Below, one piece after another: positions 26,163 through 34,979 of a stretch of DNA of 64,000 nt. The DNA comes from Pseudacidobacterium ailaaui. Lineage in GTDB: Bacteria; Acidobacteriota; Terriglobia; Terriglobales; Acidobacteriaceae. Under the pieces are notes generated by a model. That model saw only the letters and a list, made by a program, of their open reading frames with translations. It did not search any database and was not told the DNA's origin. A program made the position numbers and the translations under genes. Where the stretch lies: the NCBI RefSeq assembly GCF_000688455.1, contig NZ_JIAL01000001.1:3503001-3567000 (forward strand). The letters run 5' to 3'. Every line of letters begins with the position of its first letter. Position 1 is the stretch's first letter.

Positions 26163-27593
26163 TTACAGTGGTTTGCCTGACAGAGTAGACTCGCCATTTG
26201 GGCGTGCCCGCATCGTCTTCACATTGTTCATCAGTTCGCGCATATCCATTCCGGAAAGCGCCTCAAAGAGGGCCGGAACCTGGGCGGCAATTTTTGCGAT
26301 GTCGCCAGTGAGCTTGTTGACCCCCGCCGCACCATCACTGCCGGTTGAGACTACAGTGATCTTGTCTACCTTGGACAACGGCTCCGACATGGCCCGCACA
26401 ACCTCAGCCATATTGCTAATCAGGCGGTCTACTACCGCGGCCTGGTTCCATTCCTGATAGGCCTCTGCCTTTACGTTCATGGCCTTTGCCTCAGCTTCGC
26501 CTTTCTGGAAAATGATCGCAGCCTCAGCTTCGCCTTGCGCACGAATGGCTGCAGCGTGTCCTTCAGCTTCAATCATCAACCGAGCTTTTTCTGCCGCTGC
26601 CAGATTTTCCACACGCTGGCGTTCAATCTCTGCCTGTTTTAGCACGGTAGCGATCAGCTCTTTCTCATGACGCACAATCTCGGCTTCCTGCACCTTGATC
26701 TGCTGTTCTTTCTCTATCTGCTGGACCTTCACCTGCTCGGCAACTACCTGTTGCTGCATGACATTGGTTTGCAATTCATAAGCCTTGTCGGCCTGCGCCT
26801 GTTGTTTGCGGCTCTGTTCAGCAAACTGCGCTTTTTGAATGTCGAGGTCGCGCTGCGCCTCAGCCTGCCGGGCAAGCGATGCGGTTTCGGCAATCACCCG
26901 CTCCTGGTCGGCTGCGGCCTTTGCTACAGCGGCTTCACGCTGCGCATTCGCTCGGCGGATTGCGGTGTCACGCTCGGCTTCGGCCGCGGCCACATCCGCA
27001 TCACGCTTAATGCGCACAATATCAGGACGTCCCATATTGGTGATGTATTCATTCTTGTCGCGGACTTCTTTGATCGTGAACGATACAACCTCAAGTCCCA
27101 TCTTGCTCATATCATCGGCACACGTAGACCGCATACGATCAGAGACCATCTCTGGCTCTTTCACAATCTGCTCCACGGTAAGCTGACCGATAATGCCGCG
27201 TAGATGGCCCTCCATCACCAAGCGAATGAGTCCTTCACGCTGCGGAGGCGTCTTGGTGAGGAATTGTTCAGCAGCAGTCAGAATGGATTCCTGATCAGAA
27301 CGTACTTTGATCTGCGCTACTGCTTCCACCGTTACGGCCACGCCCTGTTTTGTATAAAGGTCCTGCTGCGGCGCGACATCGAAAGACATGAGCTCCAACG
27401 AAAGCTCGCGGCAGCTTTCCACCATAGGAAAGATGACCGTGCCATGGCCCTTAATGACCCGTGGTCCACGAAAGCCGTAGACGATGAGGGCCTCATTGGG
27501 GCCCGCTTTGCGAAACATCTTTGCCAAGAGACCAACCAAAATCATGAAGGCAAGAAGACATAAGCCAACAACTACGATTATTGTGTTCGTCAT
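26163..27593 (-). CDS. Flotillin-like SPFH protein (FloT/YqiK type)
   Basis: The 476-aa protein has an N-terminal membrane segment (TIIVVVGLCLLAFMILVGLLA), an SPFH domain (about 35-200: GPNEALIVYGFRGPRVIKGHGTVIFPMVES) and a long Ala/Glu-rich coiled coil (about 205-390, with DVAAAEAERDTAIRRANAQR). The C-terminal region includes VVSTGSDGAAGVNKLTGDIA. Flotillins organise functional membrane microdomains and usually pair with NfeD proteins, as here. The upstream NfeD-like gene lies 66 bp away on the same strand. Confidence 0.93.
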   Translation of the reverse strand: MTNTIIVVVGLCLLAFMILVGLLAKMFRKAGPNEALIVYGFRGPRVIKGHGTVIFPMVESCRELSLELMSFDVAPQQDLYTKQGVAVTVEAVAQIKVRSDQESILTAAEQFLTKTPPQREGLIRLVMEGHLRGIIGQLTVEQIVKEPEMVSDRMRSTCADDMSKMGLEVVSFTIKEVRDKNEYITNMGRPDIVRIKRDADVAAAEAERDTAIRRANAQREAAVAKAAADQERVIAETASLARQAEAQRDLDIQKAQFAEQSRKQQAQADKAYELQTNVMQQQVVAEQVKVQQIEKEQQIKVQEAEIVRHEKELIATVLKQAEIERQRVENLAAAEKARLMIEAEGHAAAIRAQGEAEAAIIFQKGEAEAKAMNVKAEAYQEWNQAAVVDRLISNMAEVVRAMSEPLSKVDKITVVSTGSDGAAGVNKLTGDIAKIAAQVPALFEALSGMDMRELMNNVKTMRARPNGESTLSGKPL

Positions 27594-27659
27594 CGTAATC
27601 CCGGTCCTTTCTCACCGGGAAGACTGTTTTGAAGGACATCGTTACGCGCCTGCCCGGGA

Positions 27660-28235
27660 CTACTTCACCTCACTGGCAATTTCATCCCAGCGACGCACCC
27701 AGGCGACGCCTTGCTCATAGCGCATCACCACAACCTCTGTATCGCGCGGTATCGGCAGTCCATTTTCACTGCGTGCTGCTGCGAACTTGCGGCTGCCGTT
27801 CTGCGTAAACAAAATCTCCCCCGTCCCGTGGTCGCGGATCGCAGCACTCACGCGGGCCAACATGCCCGTAGTCGCAGTTTCCTCTGCCGTCAGTGCACGG
27901 TCGTGGGGTAACAGCACATGCACCAGAAACCAGAAAATGGCCGTTGCTCCCATGACACCAGCCAGCGTGGAAAGCACCAGCACGACGGGTACGACGAAAC
28001 CGCCATAGTGCTCCAGCAGATATCCGGTCCCTCCAAACCAGCACAGAAAGATCATGAGCGTGAAGCCATTCACAGGGGTGATGGAGTGCCCATTTACTCC
28101 CTGCGCACGTCCCGCGCCAGCGTGATGCAGATGCAGGTGGCCCAGGTGGAAGTGCGAGAAGCCCCCCACAAATGCAATCGCGCTCAGGCACAACCCGAAT
28201 GCAAAGCAAAACAGATAAAATCCCTCCCACGTCAT
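27660..28235 (-). CDS. NfeD-like (YqiJ-type) membrane protein with OB-fold tail
   Basis: The 191-aa protein carries an N-terminal helix, a His-rich loop (GGFSHFHLGHLHLHH) that could bind metal, and two more hydrophobic helices around residues 55-105. The soluble C-terminus (about 120-188: TGMLARVSAAIRDHGTGEILF... VVVMRYEQGVAWVRRWDEI) fits the NfeD OB fold. NfeD proteins partner flotillins, the next gene here. Its start overlaps the stop of the XRE regulator by ATGA, so both are co-translated. The His-rich loop is unusual. Confidence 0.8.
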   Translation of the reverse strand: MTWEGFYLFCFAFGLCLSAIAFVGGFSHFHLGHLHLHHAGAGRAQGVNGHSITPVNGFTLMIFLCWFGGTGYLLEHYGGFVVPVVLVLSTLAGVMGATAIFWFLVHVLLPHDRALTAEETATTGMLARVSAAIRDHGTGEILFTQNGSRKFAAARSENGLPIPRDTEVVVMRYEQGVAWVRRWDEIASEVK

Positions 28236-28747
28236 TTTTGAATCTCCTTTGCAGACCGCCGCTTTGCCGTCTGCCCATTCTGTGCGGGACGCAGCACTTC
28301 CAGCAGCCGCTCGACCAAGCCAGGCGTTTCTATGATCTCTTCCAGCAGCAGCAGACAGCGTCGCGTCTCCTTATGGCGCGCCAGCGTCAACAATGCCTGA
28401 CGCAGTGCGGGATCGCGTCGAAATCGCTCGGCGCCGCTCACCAGCCACAAATCCAGCTTGTCTTCCAACGTGCGCGCGTCGCTCAACAGCTCAGGATGAT
28501 AACCCTCCGGATCATCCACCAGATATCCGGGATGCACCTTGAAGAACTTCGCCAGCAGTTGCCGCGTGGTGTTCGTCAGGTGAGGCCGCGCGCCGCTTTC
28601 AATCTGCGAAAGATACGACTGGCTCATCGTCGCTTTCAGTTCCGAGCGGATGGCCTTGACGACTTCCTGCTGCGTCAGGGCACGGTTCAGGCCGCGCAGG
28701 TTTCCTTCGACTTCGCGCAGATAACGGATTTTTTCACCGAGCGTCAT
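28232..28747 (-). CDS. XRE-family HTH transcriptional regulator
   Basis: The product starts MTLGEKIRYLREVEGNLRGLNRALTQQEVVKAIR and has a helix-turn-helix at about residues 25-60 (MSQSYLSQIESGARPHLT). Helical regions follow that probably serve dimerisation or sensing. ATG 28747 was chosen because the helix-turn-helix begins there. The frame stays open upstream to a TTG at 28828 but crosses a perfect palindrome and adds unrelated residues. No Shine-Dalgarno precedes ATG 28747, which suggests a leaderless or structured start. It heads the NfeD-flotillin-PspA operon and is divergent from treZ. Length is 171 aa. Confidence 0.85.
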   Translation of the reverse strand: MTLGEKIRYLREVEGNLRGLNRALTQQEVVKAIRSELKATMSQSYLSQIESGARPHLTNTTRQLLAKFFKVHPGYLVDDPEGYHPELLSDARTLEDKLDLWLVSGAERFRRDPALRQALLTLARHKETRRCLLLLEEIIETPGLVERLLEVLRPAQNGQTAKRRSAKEIQK

Positions 28748-28784
28748 ATCGCAATATGCAATATATATATTGCATATTGCGATA
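28747..28784. promoter_or_regulatory. Perfect 38-bp palindrome at the XRE regulator start
   Basis: From 28747 to 28784 every base pairs with its mirror position (19-bp arms, no spacer; arm TATCGCAATATGCAATATA). The palindrome begins with the A of the regulator's start codon. It contains nested GCAATAT/ATATTGC half-sites and an AT-rich centre usable as a -10 region. The likeliest role is the operator of the XRE regulator, which would block its own operon and perhaps treZ. In RNA it would also form a long hairpin. Confidence 0.75.
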
Positions 28785-28876
28785 AATGTCAACGAGAATT
28801 TGGAAACAGGCTGTGGAAAAGTCTGCAAGTAAAACTGTCGCAGTACTTTGCATCAGATATGGTGTAAGGAAAAGAA

Positions 28877-30616
28877 ATGCATCGATTCAGAGTTTGGGCG
28901 CCAAAAGCCAGCACTGTTGACCTGAAGATTGCAGACCGGCTCCATTCCATGCAGAAAAGCACCGGCGGCTGGTGGGAGCTGGAAGTTTCCCAGGCAGCAG
29001 CGGGGACCGATTATGCGTTTGTCCTGAATGGATCCGGGCCTGCGTTGCCGGATCCGCGTTCTGCCTGGCAACCACAAGGAGTGCATGGTCCATCGCGGAT
29101 ACTGGACCACGCAGCATTTCACTGGACGGACGGCCACTGGCAATCGCCGCCGCTTTCGAGTGCCATCGTGTATGAGCTGCACATTGGGACCTTCACCCCG
29201 GAAGGCACATTCGATGCAGCACGAACCAAACTCTCCTACCTTCGAGAACTGGGCATTACCCATGTAGAGTTGATGCCTGTCGCTTCCTTTCCCGGCAAGC
29301 GCGGCTGGGGTTATGACGGCGTAGATCTGTTTGCTCCGCAGCAAGTCTATGGCGGTCCAGAAGCGCTGAAGCGCTTTGTCAATGCATGCCATGAACATGG
29401 CCTGGCCGTTTTACTTGATGTGGTCTACAACCATCTTGGCCCTTCAGGCAATTATCTCGGGCTTTTCGGCCCCTATTTTACGACCCTGCATCACACGCCT
29501 TGGGGCGATGCTGTCAATCTTGAAGATGCGGGAAGTCACGAGGTACGGCGTTTTTTTTGCGAGAACGCCCTGATGTGGTTGCGCGATTACCATTTCGATG
29601 GTCTCCGCTTGGACGCTGTCCACGCTTATATGGACCGCTCGGCGATTCACTTTATGGAGCAGCTGGCCGGAGAAGTCCGGGCGCTGGAAGCGCGAACAGG
29701 CAAACAATACGTCGTCATTGCCGAAAGCGACCTGAATGATCCGCGCTTGGTGCGTGCGCCGGAAGCCGGAGGTTACGGTCTGGATGCCCAGTGGAGCGAC
29801 GATTTTCACCATGCCATTTTCGCTTTGCTCACCGGAGACCGCAGCGGCTACTATGCCGATTTTGGGAAGATGGCAGACCTGGCAAAATCGCTCAAATCCG
29901 TGTTTGTCTACGATGGCATTTATTCGGGATTTCGGGATAGAACACACGGACGCCCGGTAGAGGGCTTGCCGGCGTGGCGTTTTCTAGGGTATGCGCAAAA
30001 CCACGACCAGGTGGGCAATCGCGCGCAAGGAGACCGGCTCTGCCACATTGCCAGCATGGACCGGGCGAAAATCGCCGCTGCGCTTGTCTTCACAGCGCCC
30101 TTTGTCCCCATGATTTTTCAGGGTGAGGAATGGGCCTGCTCTTCTCCCTTTCAATATTTCACAGACCATGAACCGGAGCTGGGCCGGCTGGTTTCCGAAG
30201 GCCGTCGACGCGAATTTGCCGCCTTTGGCTGGAAGCCGGAGGACGTTCCCGATCCTCAGGACGAGCAGACTTTCCTTCGCTCAAAGCTTTGCTGGGAGGA
30301 ACAGGCCAACCCGCCGCATTCACAAATGCTGGATTGGTACAAAAACCTGGTCGCCATACGCAAAGCGCATCCTGACCTTACGGAAGGCACTCTGGACCAC
30401 GTAAAAGTGGAGTTCAGCGAAGAAGGAAAATGGCTGGTCATGGAAAGAGGGAGTATTGAAGTAGTGGTGAATCTGGGACAGCGTTCACTGGTGCGGAAGA
30501 CACAGGCGACGCAGATGCTCTTGTCCTGTGGAACGACCGCAAAGCTCGATGACGGGGTGCTTTCCCTGTCTCCAGACGCAGCCGCTATCCTAAAGAGGGA
30601 GCAACAGATATTCTGA
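28877..30616 (+). CDS. treZ: Malto-oligosyltrehalose trehalohydrolase
   Basis: TreZ releases trehalose from maltooligosyl-trehalose in the TreY-TreZ pathway. The 579-aa cytosolic GH13 enzyme starts with a short CBM48-like N-domain (MHRFRVWAPKASTVDLKI). The barrel motifs are ELHIGTFTPEGTFDAA, DVVYNHLGPSGNYL, GLRLDAVHAY (nucleophile Asp), VIAESDLND (acid Glu) and YAQNHDQVGNRAQGDRL (third Asp). FQGEEWACSSPFQYF is typical of TreZ. AAGGA lies before the ATG. treY and treX, the usual partners, are not in the window. The TauE/SafE gene follows 10 bp later but is functionally unrelated. Confidence 0.94.
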   Translation: MHRFRVWAPKASTVDLKIADRLHSMQKSTGGWWELEVSQAAAGTDYAFVLNGSGPALPDPRSAWQPQGVHGPSRILDHAAFHWTDGHWQSPPLSSAIVYELHIGTFTPEGTFDAARTKLSYLRELGITHVELMPVASFPGKRGWGYDGVDLFAPQQVYGGPEALKRFVNACHEHGLAVLLDVVYNHLGPSGNYLGLFGPYFTTLHHTPWGDAVNLEDAGSHEVRRFFCENALMWLRDYHFDGLRLDAVHAYMDRSAIHFMEQLAGEVRALEARTGKQYVVIAESDLNDPRLVRAPEAGGYGLDAQWSDDFHHAIFALLTGDRSGYYADFGKMADLAKSLKSVFVYDGIYSGFRDRTHGRPVEGLPAWRFLGYAQNHDQVGNRAQGDRLCHIASMDRAKIAAALVFTAPFVPMIFQGEEWACSSPFQYFTDHEPELGRLVSEGRRREFAAFGWKPEDVPDPQDEQTFLRSKLCWEEQANPPHSQMLDWYKNLVAIRKAHPDLTEGTLDHVKVEFSEEGKWLVMERGSIEVVVNLGQRSLVRKTQATQMLLSCGTTAKLDDGVLSLSPDAAAILKREQQIF

Positions 30617-30626
30617 ACCGTCCTTT

Positions 30627-31460
30627 ATGAACACAACGGAATTTTCCGCATGGATTTTTCTTAGCTCCGTCCTGGCTGGCCTTTTGGGTGCCCTCACCGG
30701 ACTCGGCGGCGGCGTAGTTGTCGTCCCCGTCCTTACACTGCTCTTCCACGTGGATATTCGCTATGCGATTGGCGCATCTCTGGTATCTGTGATTGCCACA
30801 TCTTCTGGAGCGGCCGCTGCTTATGTGCGCGAGGGGTTTTCCAACGTCCGCATCGGGATGTTCCTGGAAATTGCTACGACGCTCGGCGCGCTTCTCGGTG
30901 CGTATCTGACAGCGATTGTCTCCACGCATGCAATTGGGGTTGTCTTTGGCCTTGTACTTTTGTATTCGGCGTATGCCTCGTTCCGGCCCCATGGGGATGG
31001 GGCAAAGCAAGAACCCAATGCTCTGGCACTCAAGTTGAGGTTGAAAGGGAGTTACCCAGGCCCAGAAGGTGAAGAGTTATATGTGGCGCAGCATGTTCCG
31101 GCAGGATTTAGTCTGATGTTTCTGGCGGGAACGCTTTCCGGCTTGCTTGGCATCGGCTCCGGCGCGGTCAAAGTACTGGCCATGGACCAGGCCATGCGAT
31201 TGCCTTTCAAGGTCTCAACCACAACGAGCAACTTCATGATCGGAGTGACGGCTGCCGCCAGCGCCGGTGTCTACCTTAGCCGTGGGTATATTTCCCCTGG
31301 CTTGGCAATGCCGGTCATGCTGGGCGTATTACTCGGATCTCTTACCGGCTCACGCCTTCTGGTAAAAGCAAAAGTACGGACCCTGCGTCTTATTTTTGCA
31401 GTCGTCATTGTGTTACTTGGAATCGAGATGATTTACAACAGCATGACGGGGCGCCTGTGA
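30627..31460 (+). CDS. TauE/SafE-family sulfite/anion exporter
   Basis: The 277-aa polytopic protein shows the duplicated family signature GLLGALTGLGGGVVVVPVLTLLF near the N-terminus and GTLSGLLGIGSGAVKVLAMDQAMRLPFKVSTTTSNFMIG in the second half. About eight helices are visible. TauE/SafE proteins move sulfite, sulfoacetate or other sulfur-containing anions; the substrate here is unknown. The stop overlaps the next start (GTGA), coupling it to a DUF1634 protein, a pairing seen in many genomes. Confidence 0.9.
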   Translation: MNTTEFSAWIFLSSVLAGLLGALTGLGGGVVVVPVLTLLFHVDIRYAIGASLVSVIATSSGAAAAYVREGFSNVRIGMFLEIATTLGALLGAYLTAIVSTHAIGVVFGLVLLYSAYASFRPHGDGAKQEPNALALKLRLKGSYPGPEGEELYVAQHVPAGFSLMFLAGTLSGLLGIGSGAVKVLAMDQAMRLPFKVSTTTSNFMIGVTAAASAGVYLSRGYISPGLAMPVMLGVLLGSLTGSRLLVKAKVRTLRLIFAVVIVLLGIEMIYNSMTGRL

Positions 31461-31822
31461 ACGACGAAAAAATGGAACTCATGATTGGTCATCTGTTGCG
31501 CATCGGCGTCATTCTGGCTGCGCTGGTTGTTGCAATCGGAGGGGTGCTCTATCTGCATCAGTCCCATGGCCCACGCCCGAATTACGCCAGCTTTCATAGC
31601 GTGTCACCTGCTCTGCGGAGCCCCTCGGGCATCCTGAGGCAGCTGCCATCAGGCAACAGCAATGCCATCATCCAGCTTGGCCTGCTCCTGCTGATTGCCA
31701 CCCCAATTGCGCGTGTCATTTTTGCAGCGGCTGGCTTTTCCCTTGAGCGGGACTGGTTTTACACAGCTGTCAGTCTCCTGGTGCTGGCAGTACTCATGTA
31801 CAGCCTGTTTTATGGGCATTAA
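31457..31822 (+). CDS. DUF1634 small membrane protein
   Basis: The 121-aa protein has three hydrophobic helices: IGVILAALVVAIGGVLYL near the N-terminus, IIQLGLLLLIATPIARVIFAAAGF and YTAVSLLVLAVLMYSLF. It matches the DUF1634 pattern (helix, HxxHGPRPNYxxF loop, LQLGLLLLIATPxxRV). It starts with GTG overlapping the TauE/SafE stop. The family is consistently found beside TauE/SafE exporters and is presumed an accessory subunit; the exact function is not known. Confidence 0.85.
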   Translation: MNDEKMELMIGHLLRIGVILAALVVAIGGVLYLHQSHGPRPNYASFHSVSPALRSPSGILRQLPSGNSNAIIQLGLLLLIATPIARVIFAAAGFSLERDWFYTAVSLLVLAVLMYSLFYGH

Positions 31823-31953
31823 GGCCCCCATGCGGGGAGGAAGAGCAGGGGCAGCAGGTCAGACTGGTGCCGTCGGTAGTCTCAAACGATTCGCTGGCAT
31901 CTGTAAGGGGGCTCGCCCTGCGTACATCACCCTGATACCATCGAAGTGATTCC

Positions 31954-32655
31954 ATGAGCCAGCAAGAGATTGTTCTAAAGATTTTTGAATTTGTGGTGCT
32001 GCTGTTTGCTCTAAGCCTCCACGAGGCGGCGCATGCCTGGATGGCAGCCCGATTGGGCGACCCGACGGCACGGATGCTGGGGCGTGTCACCTTAAACCCT
32101 GCGAAACATATCGACCTTCTGGGAACCATCCTGATTCCTCTGGCCATGCTCTTCCTTTCGCGTGGATTTCTCTTTGGATGGGCCAAACCCACTCCGGTGA
32201 CCACACGAAACTTCAAGAACATCGTGCGGGACGATATTCTGAGCACGCTGGCCGGACCGGTCAGCAATGTTCTGGCAGCCGTCGTGTCCCTACTTCTACT
32301 CGCGGTGATCGCCCGGACGACCGTCATTGGAAACCTAATGATTAAGCAATTGGTCATGTTCGGCGCTCCATCCCAGGACTTGATGGCCGCCAGCCCCATC
32401 ATTGCACCTTTGGTGGTGCTGCTTTATCTCGGCATTTTACTGAACCTCTTTCTGGCAGCATTTAACCTGCTTCCACTGCCGCCTCTCGATGGTTCCCATA
32501 TCCTGCGCCACATGCTGCCTTACAGCGCACTGCGAGTTTATGATTCGCTTGGCATGATTAGTCTGGTCTTGATCCTGTTTTTTGGTGGACCGGTCGTCAA
32601 TGCCATCGTCAGTCCGGCCCTCTATGCTTTTAACCGGGTCCTGCTGGCGCTATAA
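31954..32655 (+). CDS. Site-2 protease family (M50) intramembrane metalloprotease
   Basis: The 233-aa membrane protein carries the zinc motif HEAAH (His23, Glu24, His27) in the first helix and the second ligand motif NLLPLPPLDGSHIL near residue 180. It also has GRVTLNPAKHIDLLGTILIP and LAGPVSNVLAAV, typical of the short Rip/SpoIVFB-like group without PDZ domains. It would cut membrane-anchored substrates such as anti-sigma factors; no such partner adjoins it. It sits 44 bp before trpS. Confidence 0.9.
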   Translation: MSQQEIVLKIFEFVVLLFALSLHEAAHAWMAARLGDPTARMLGRVTLNPAKHIDLLGTILIPLAMLFLSRGFLFGWAKPTPVTTRNFKNIVRDDILSTLAGPVSNVLAAVVSLLLLAVIARTTVIGNLMIKQLVMFGAPSQDLMAASPIIAPLVVLLYLGILLNLFLAAFNLLPLPPLDGSHILRHMLPYSALRVYDSLGMISLVLILFFGGPVVNAIVSPALYAFNRVLLAL

Positions 32656-32699
32656 CTCCCGTACAATAAGACAAGCAATTTCCTTACGCGAAGGACACA

Positions 32700-33749
32700 G
32701 TGTCGAACTCCTCATCTGCTCTAAAAAGGCGCGTGCTGAGCGGCATGCGCCCCACTGGAAAACTGCATCTGGGCAATTACATGGGAGCGCTCAGAAACTG
32801 GGTGGATCTCCAGAACAAATACGATTGCTACTTTTTTATTGCTGACTGGCACGCTCTCACGACTGACTATGCTGACCCCTCCCAGGTAAGGCAAAACACT
32901 CTGGACGTGGCCCTGGATTTTCTCGCCGCTGGGCTGGATCCAGAAAAATGCGTCTTGTTTGTGCAAAGCCACGTCAAGCAACACGCAGAGTTACATCTTC
33001 TCTTTTCGATGATTACACCTCTGGGCTGGCTTGAGCGGGTCCCCACCTACAAAGAGCAGCAGGAAAATATCAGCGGAAAAGACCTTTCCACCTATGGATT
33101 TCTCGGCTACCCGCTTCTGCAGGCAGCAGATATTCTGATTTATCAGCCCGACTATGTTCCTGTCGGTCAGGACCAAGTGGCTCACGTTGAACTGACGCGC
33201 GAAGTGGCCAGAAGATTTAACCAGTTTTATCAGTCAAAACACACAGGTACAGAGATCCTTCCAGAACCACAGGTCTTGCTGACTCCGTCTCCCAAACTAC
33301 CGGGGACCGACGGCCGCAAGATGTCGAAGAGCTATGGAAATACGATTCTGCTTACCGACCCCGAACCGGTAGTTCGCCAGAAAATCAAGCCCATGGTCAC
33401 AGACCCGGCGCGCGTTCGGCGAACAGACCCTGGAAATCCTGATGTATGCCCGGTTGGGGACTTACACAAAGTGTTTTCTGATCCGGAAACCATCACAAAA
33501 GTGTATGCTGGCTGCACCTCGGCTGGTATCGGTTGCATTGAATGCAAGGGATGGGTGGCCGATTCCATTGTGCGCGAGCTTGCTCCCATTCAGGAGCGGC
33601 GCAGCAAATACGAGCAGGACCTGGTGCGAGTGCAGGAGGTCCTCAACGCAGGGGCAAAGAAAGCCTCTTCCCGAGCCGAACAGACGATGCAGGAAGTGCG
33701 TATGGCGATGGGATTGGCGGAGAACCTGGTGGATAAGGCAGTACGGTAA
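32700..33749 (+). CDS. trpS: Tryptophanyl-tRNA synthetase
   Basis: TrpS charges tRNA-Trp. The 349-aa class I synthetase has the HIGH-equivalent HLGN at residues 23-26 (GMRPTGKLHLGNYMGAL) and KMSKS in GTDGRKMSKSYGNTI near residue 210. GYPLLQAADILIYQPDYVPVGQDQ forms the Trp pocket region. It starts with GTG at 32700 after AAGGAC. The TAA stop overlaps the scpA ATG by one base, coupling the two. This M50-trpS-scpA order is a housekeeping arrangement. Confidence 0.97.
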   Translation: MSNSSSALKRRVLSGMRPTGKLHLGNYMGALRNWVDLQNKYDCYFFIADWHALTTDYADPSQVRQNTLDVALDFLAAGLDPEKCVLFVQSHVKQHAELHLLFSMITPLGWLERVPTYKEQQENISGKDLSTYGFLGYPLLQAADILIYQPDYVPVGQDQVAHVELTREVARRFNQFYQSKHTGTEILPEPQVLLTPSPKLPGTDGRKMSKSYGNTILLTDPEPVVRQKIKPMVTDPARVRRTDPGNPDVCPVGDLHKVFSDPETITKVYAGCTSAGIGCIECKGWVADSIVRELAPIQERRSKYEQDLVRVQEVLNAGAKKASSRAEQTMQEVRMAMGLAENLVDKAVR

Positions 33750-34645
33750 TGGATGAAGTTAAACAAAATTCGTTGCCAGAGGATGCTCCTGCGAGCCTTC
33801 CATCTTTTCGTCAGAAAAGCCCTGCCATCAAAGAGACGGCTTCGAAGAAAGACCAGAAGGAAGACAGCGCTTTTCCTTTTTCTGTCACTGTGGGTAAGGT
33901 TTACGATGGCCCGCTTGACCTGTTGCTGGACCTCATCCGCAAACAGGACATTGATATTTACGACATTCCCATTGCGAAGATCACAGCACAATTTCTTTCC
34001 TATGTCGAACACCTGAAAGCGACCGATGTCGATGCGGCAGGCGAGTTCATCTACATGGCGGCGCTTCTTATCCACATTAAGAGCAAGATGCTGCTGCCGC
34101 GCTCGCCCGTTGAAACAGCCGAAGGCGAGCCGGAAGACCCGCGGCGTGAGCTGGTCGAGCGGCTGCTCGAACACGAGCGATTTAAAAACGCTGCGCAAAT
34201 GCTCTTTCAAAAGCAGCTCATCGAAGAGTCCACCTGGACCAACCCGACGCTAAAAGACTTCCGCGACGACGAAGGCACGGAACCTGAAATCGCCGCCGAT
34301 ACGCTCGACCTGGCGCGGGTTTTCCGTGAAATTCTTGAGCGGATGCGCCAGCGGCCTGTTCTCGACGTGGAAGAAGACACGGTCACCGTCGGGCAGATGA
34401 TTGATTATGTTCGGAGACGACTCATTACTGAGGACAAACCGGTTTCTTTACGCAGGCTGTTGGCCAATGCAAAGTCCGAACGCACGCTGATTGCGCTCTT
34501 CCTAGCCCTGCTGGAATTGGTGCGTTTGCAGGCCATCCTATTGCGCCAGGACCGCATCTTCAGCGACATATTCATCAAAAAACACGCTGACTTCGAGCAA
34601 GTCATGACCGAACGCATGAACCAGATGCGCGACGACTGGACATAA
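33749..34645 (+). CDS. scpA: Segregation and condensation protein A
   Basis: ScpA is the kleisin subunit that bridges SMC heads in the bacterial condensin. The N-terminal SMC-binding part reads YDGPLDLLLDLIRKQDIDIYDIPIAKITAQFLSYVE after a basic, low-complexity leader of ~45 residues. The C-terminal winged helix is in LANAKSERTLIALFLALLELVRLQAI. At 298 aa it is slightly longer than usual. scpB lies 2.1 kb downstream, separated by a phosphate transporter gene, so the usual scpA-scpB adjacency has been interrupted. Confidence 0.94.
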   Translation: MDEVKQNSLPEDAPASLPSFRQKSPAIKETASKKDQKEDSAFPFSVTVGKVYDGPLDLLLDLIRKQDIDIYDIPIAKITAQFLSYVEHLKATDVDAAGEFIYMAALLIHIKSKMLLPRSPVETAEGEPEDPRRELVERLLEHERFKNAAQMLFQKQLIEESTWTNPTLKDFRDDEGTEPEIAADTLDLARVFREILERMRQRPVLDVEEDTVTVGQMIDYVRRRLITEDKPVSLRRLLANAKSERTLIALFLALLELVRLQAILLRQDRIFSDIFIKKHADFEQVMTERMNQMRDDWT

Positions 34646-34979
34646 AGTCCATTTGTTGTGATGTGGGTTTCACAGAAGATGGCATGAATAGAACAACGAG
34701 TTTCTGAGGCGGTAGGCTTCTCGGCAGGGGCTGAGGAGCAGGCACAGTGCGGGCTGAATTGGTTTTGTGAGGACTTTGAACCTCGTACAGGAGATGAGTC
34801 AGACCTGTAGCCGTAAGCGTCACCGCAAGGCCATTGCGGACCTTGTATGGTAAAAAGCTGTTTGCACATCATCCTTGATTCATCAAAAATTCACAAAGTT
34901 TTCTGTTGAATTTTTACACTTCGCGTCGATCGGCCCTGTTAGTGTGCTTTCACACACGCCCTCTTGGAGCCGATGACCT
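34646..34979 (+). other. Intergenic region between scpA and the phosphate transporter
   Basis: No gene is supported here; the open frames are short and only mirror scpA on the other strand. The last 120 bases are AT-richer and probably hold the transporter promoter (TTGAAT...TTACACT). A small GTGTG-ctttc-CACAC hairpin lies about 40 bases before the start codon. No clear Pho box was seen. Confidence 0.5.

Noticed and set aside
28748-28828. N-terminal extension of the XRE regulator from a TTG
   Set aside because: The extra residues come from translating the palindrome; the helix-turn-helix protein starts at 28747.
31823-31953. CCCC-catg-CGGGG hairpin after the DUF1634 gene as terminator
   Set aside because: The stem is short and is followed by purines rather than Ts.
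34405-34872. 155-codon minus-strand frame across the scpA end and the following gap
   Set aside because: Mostly the mirror of scpA; Ser/Arg-rich composition and no ribosome site.
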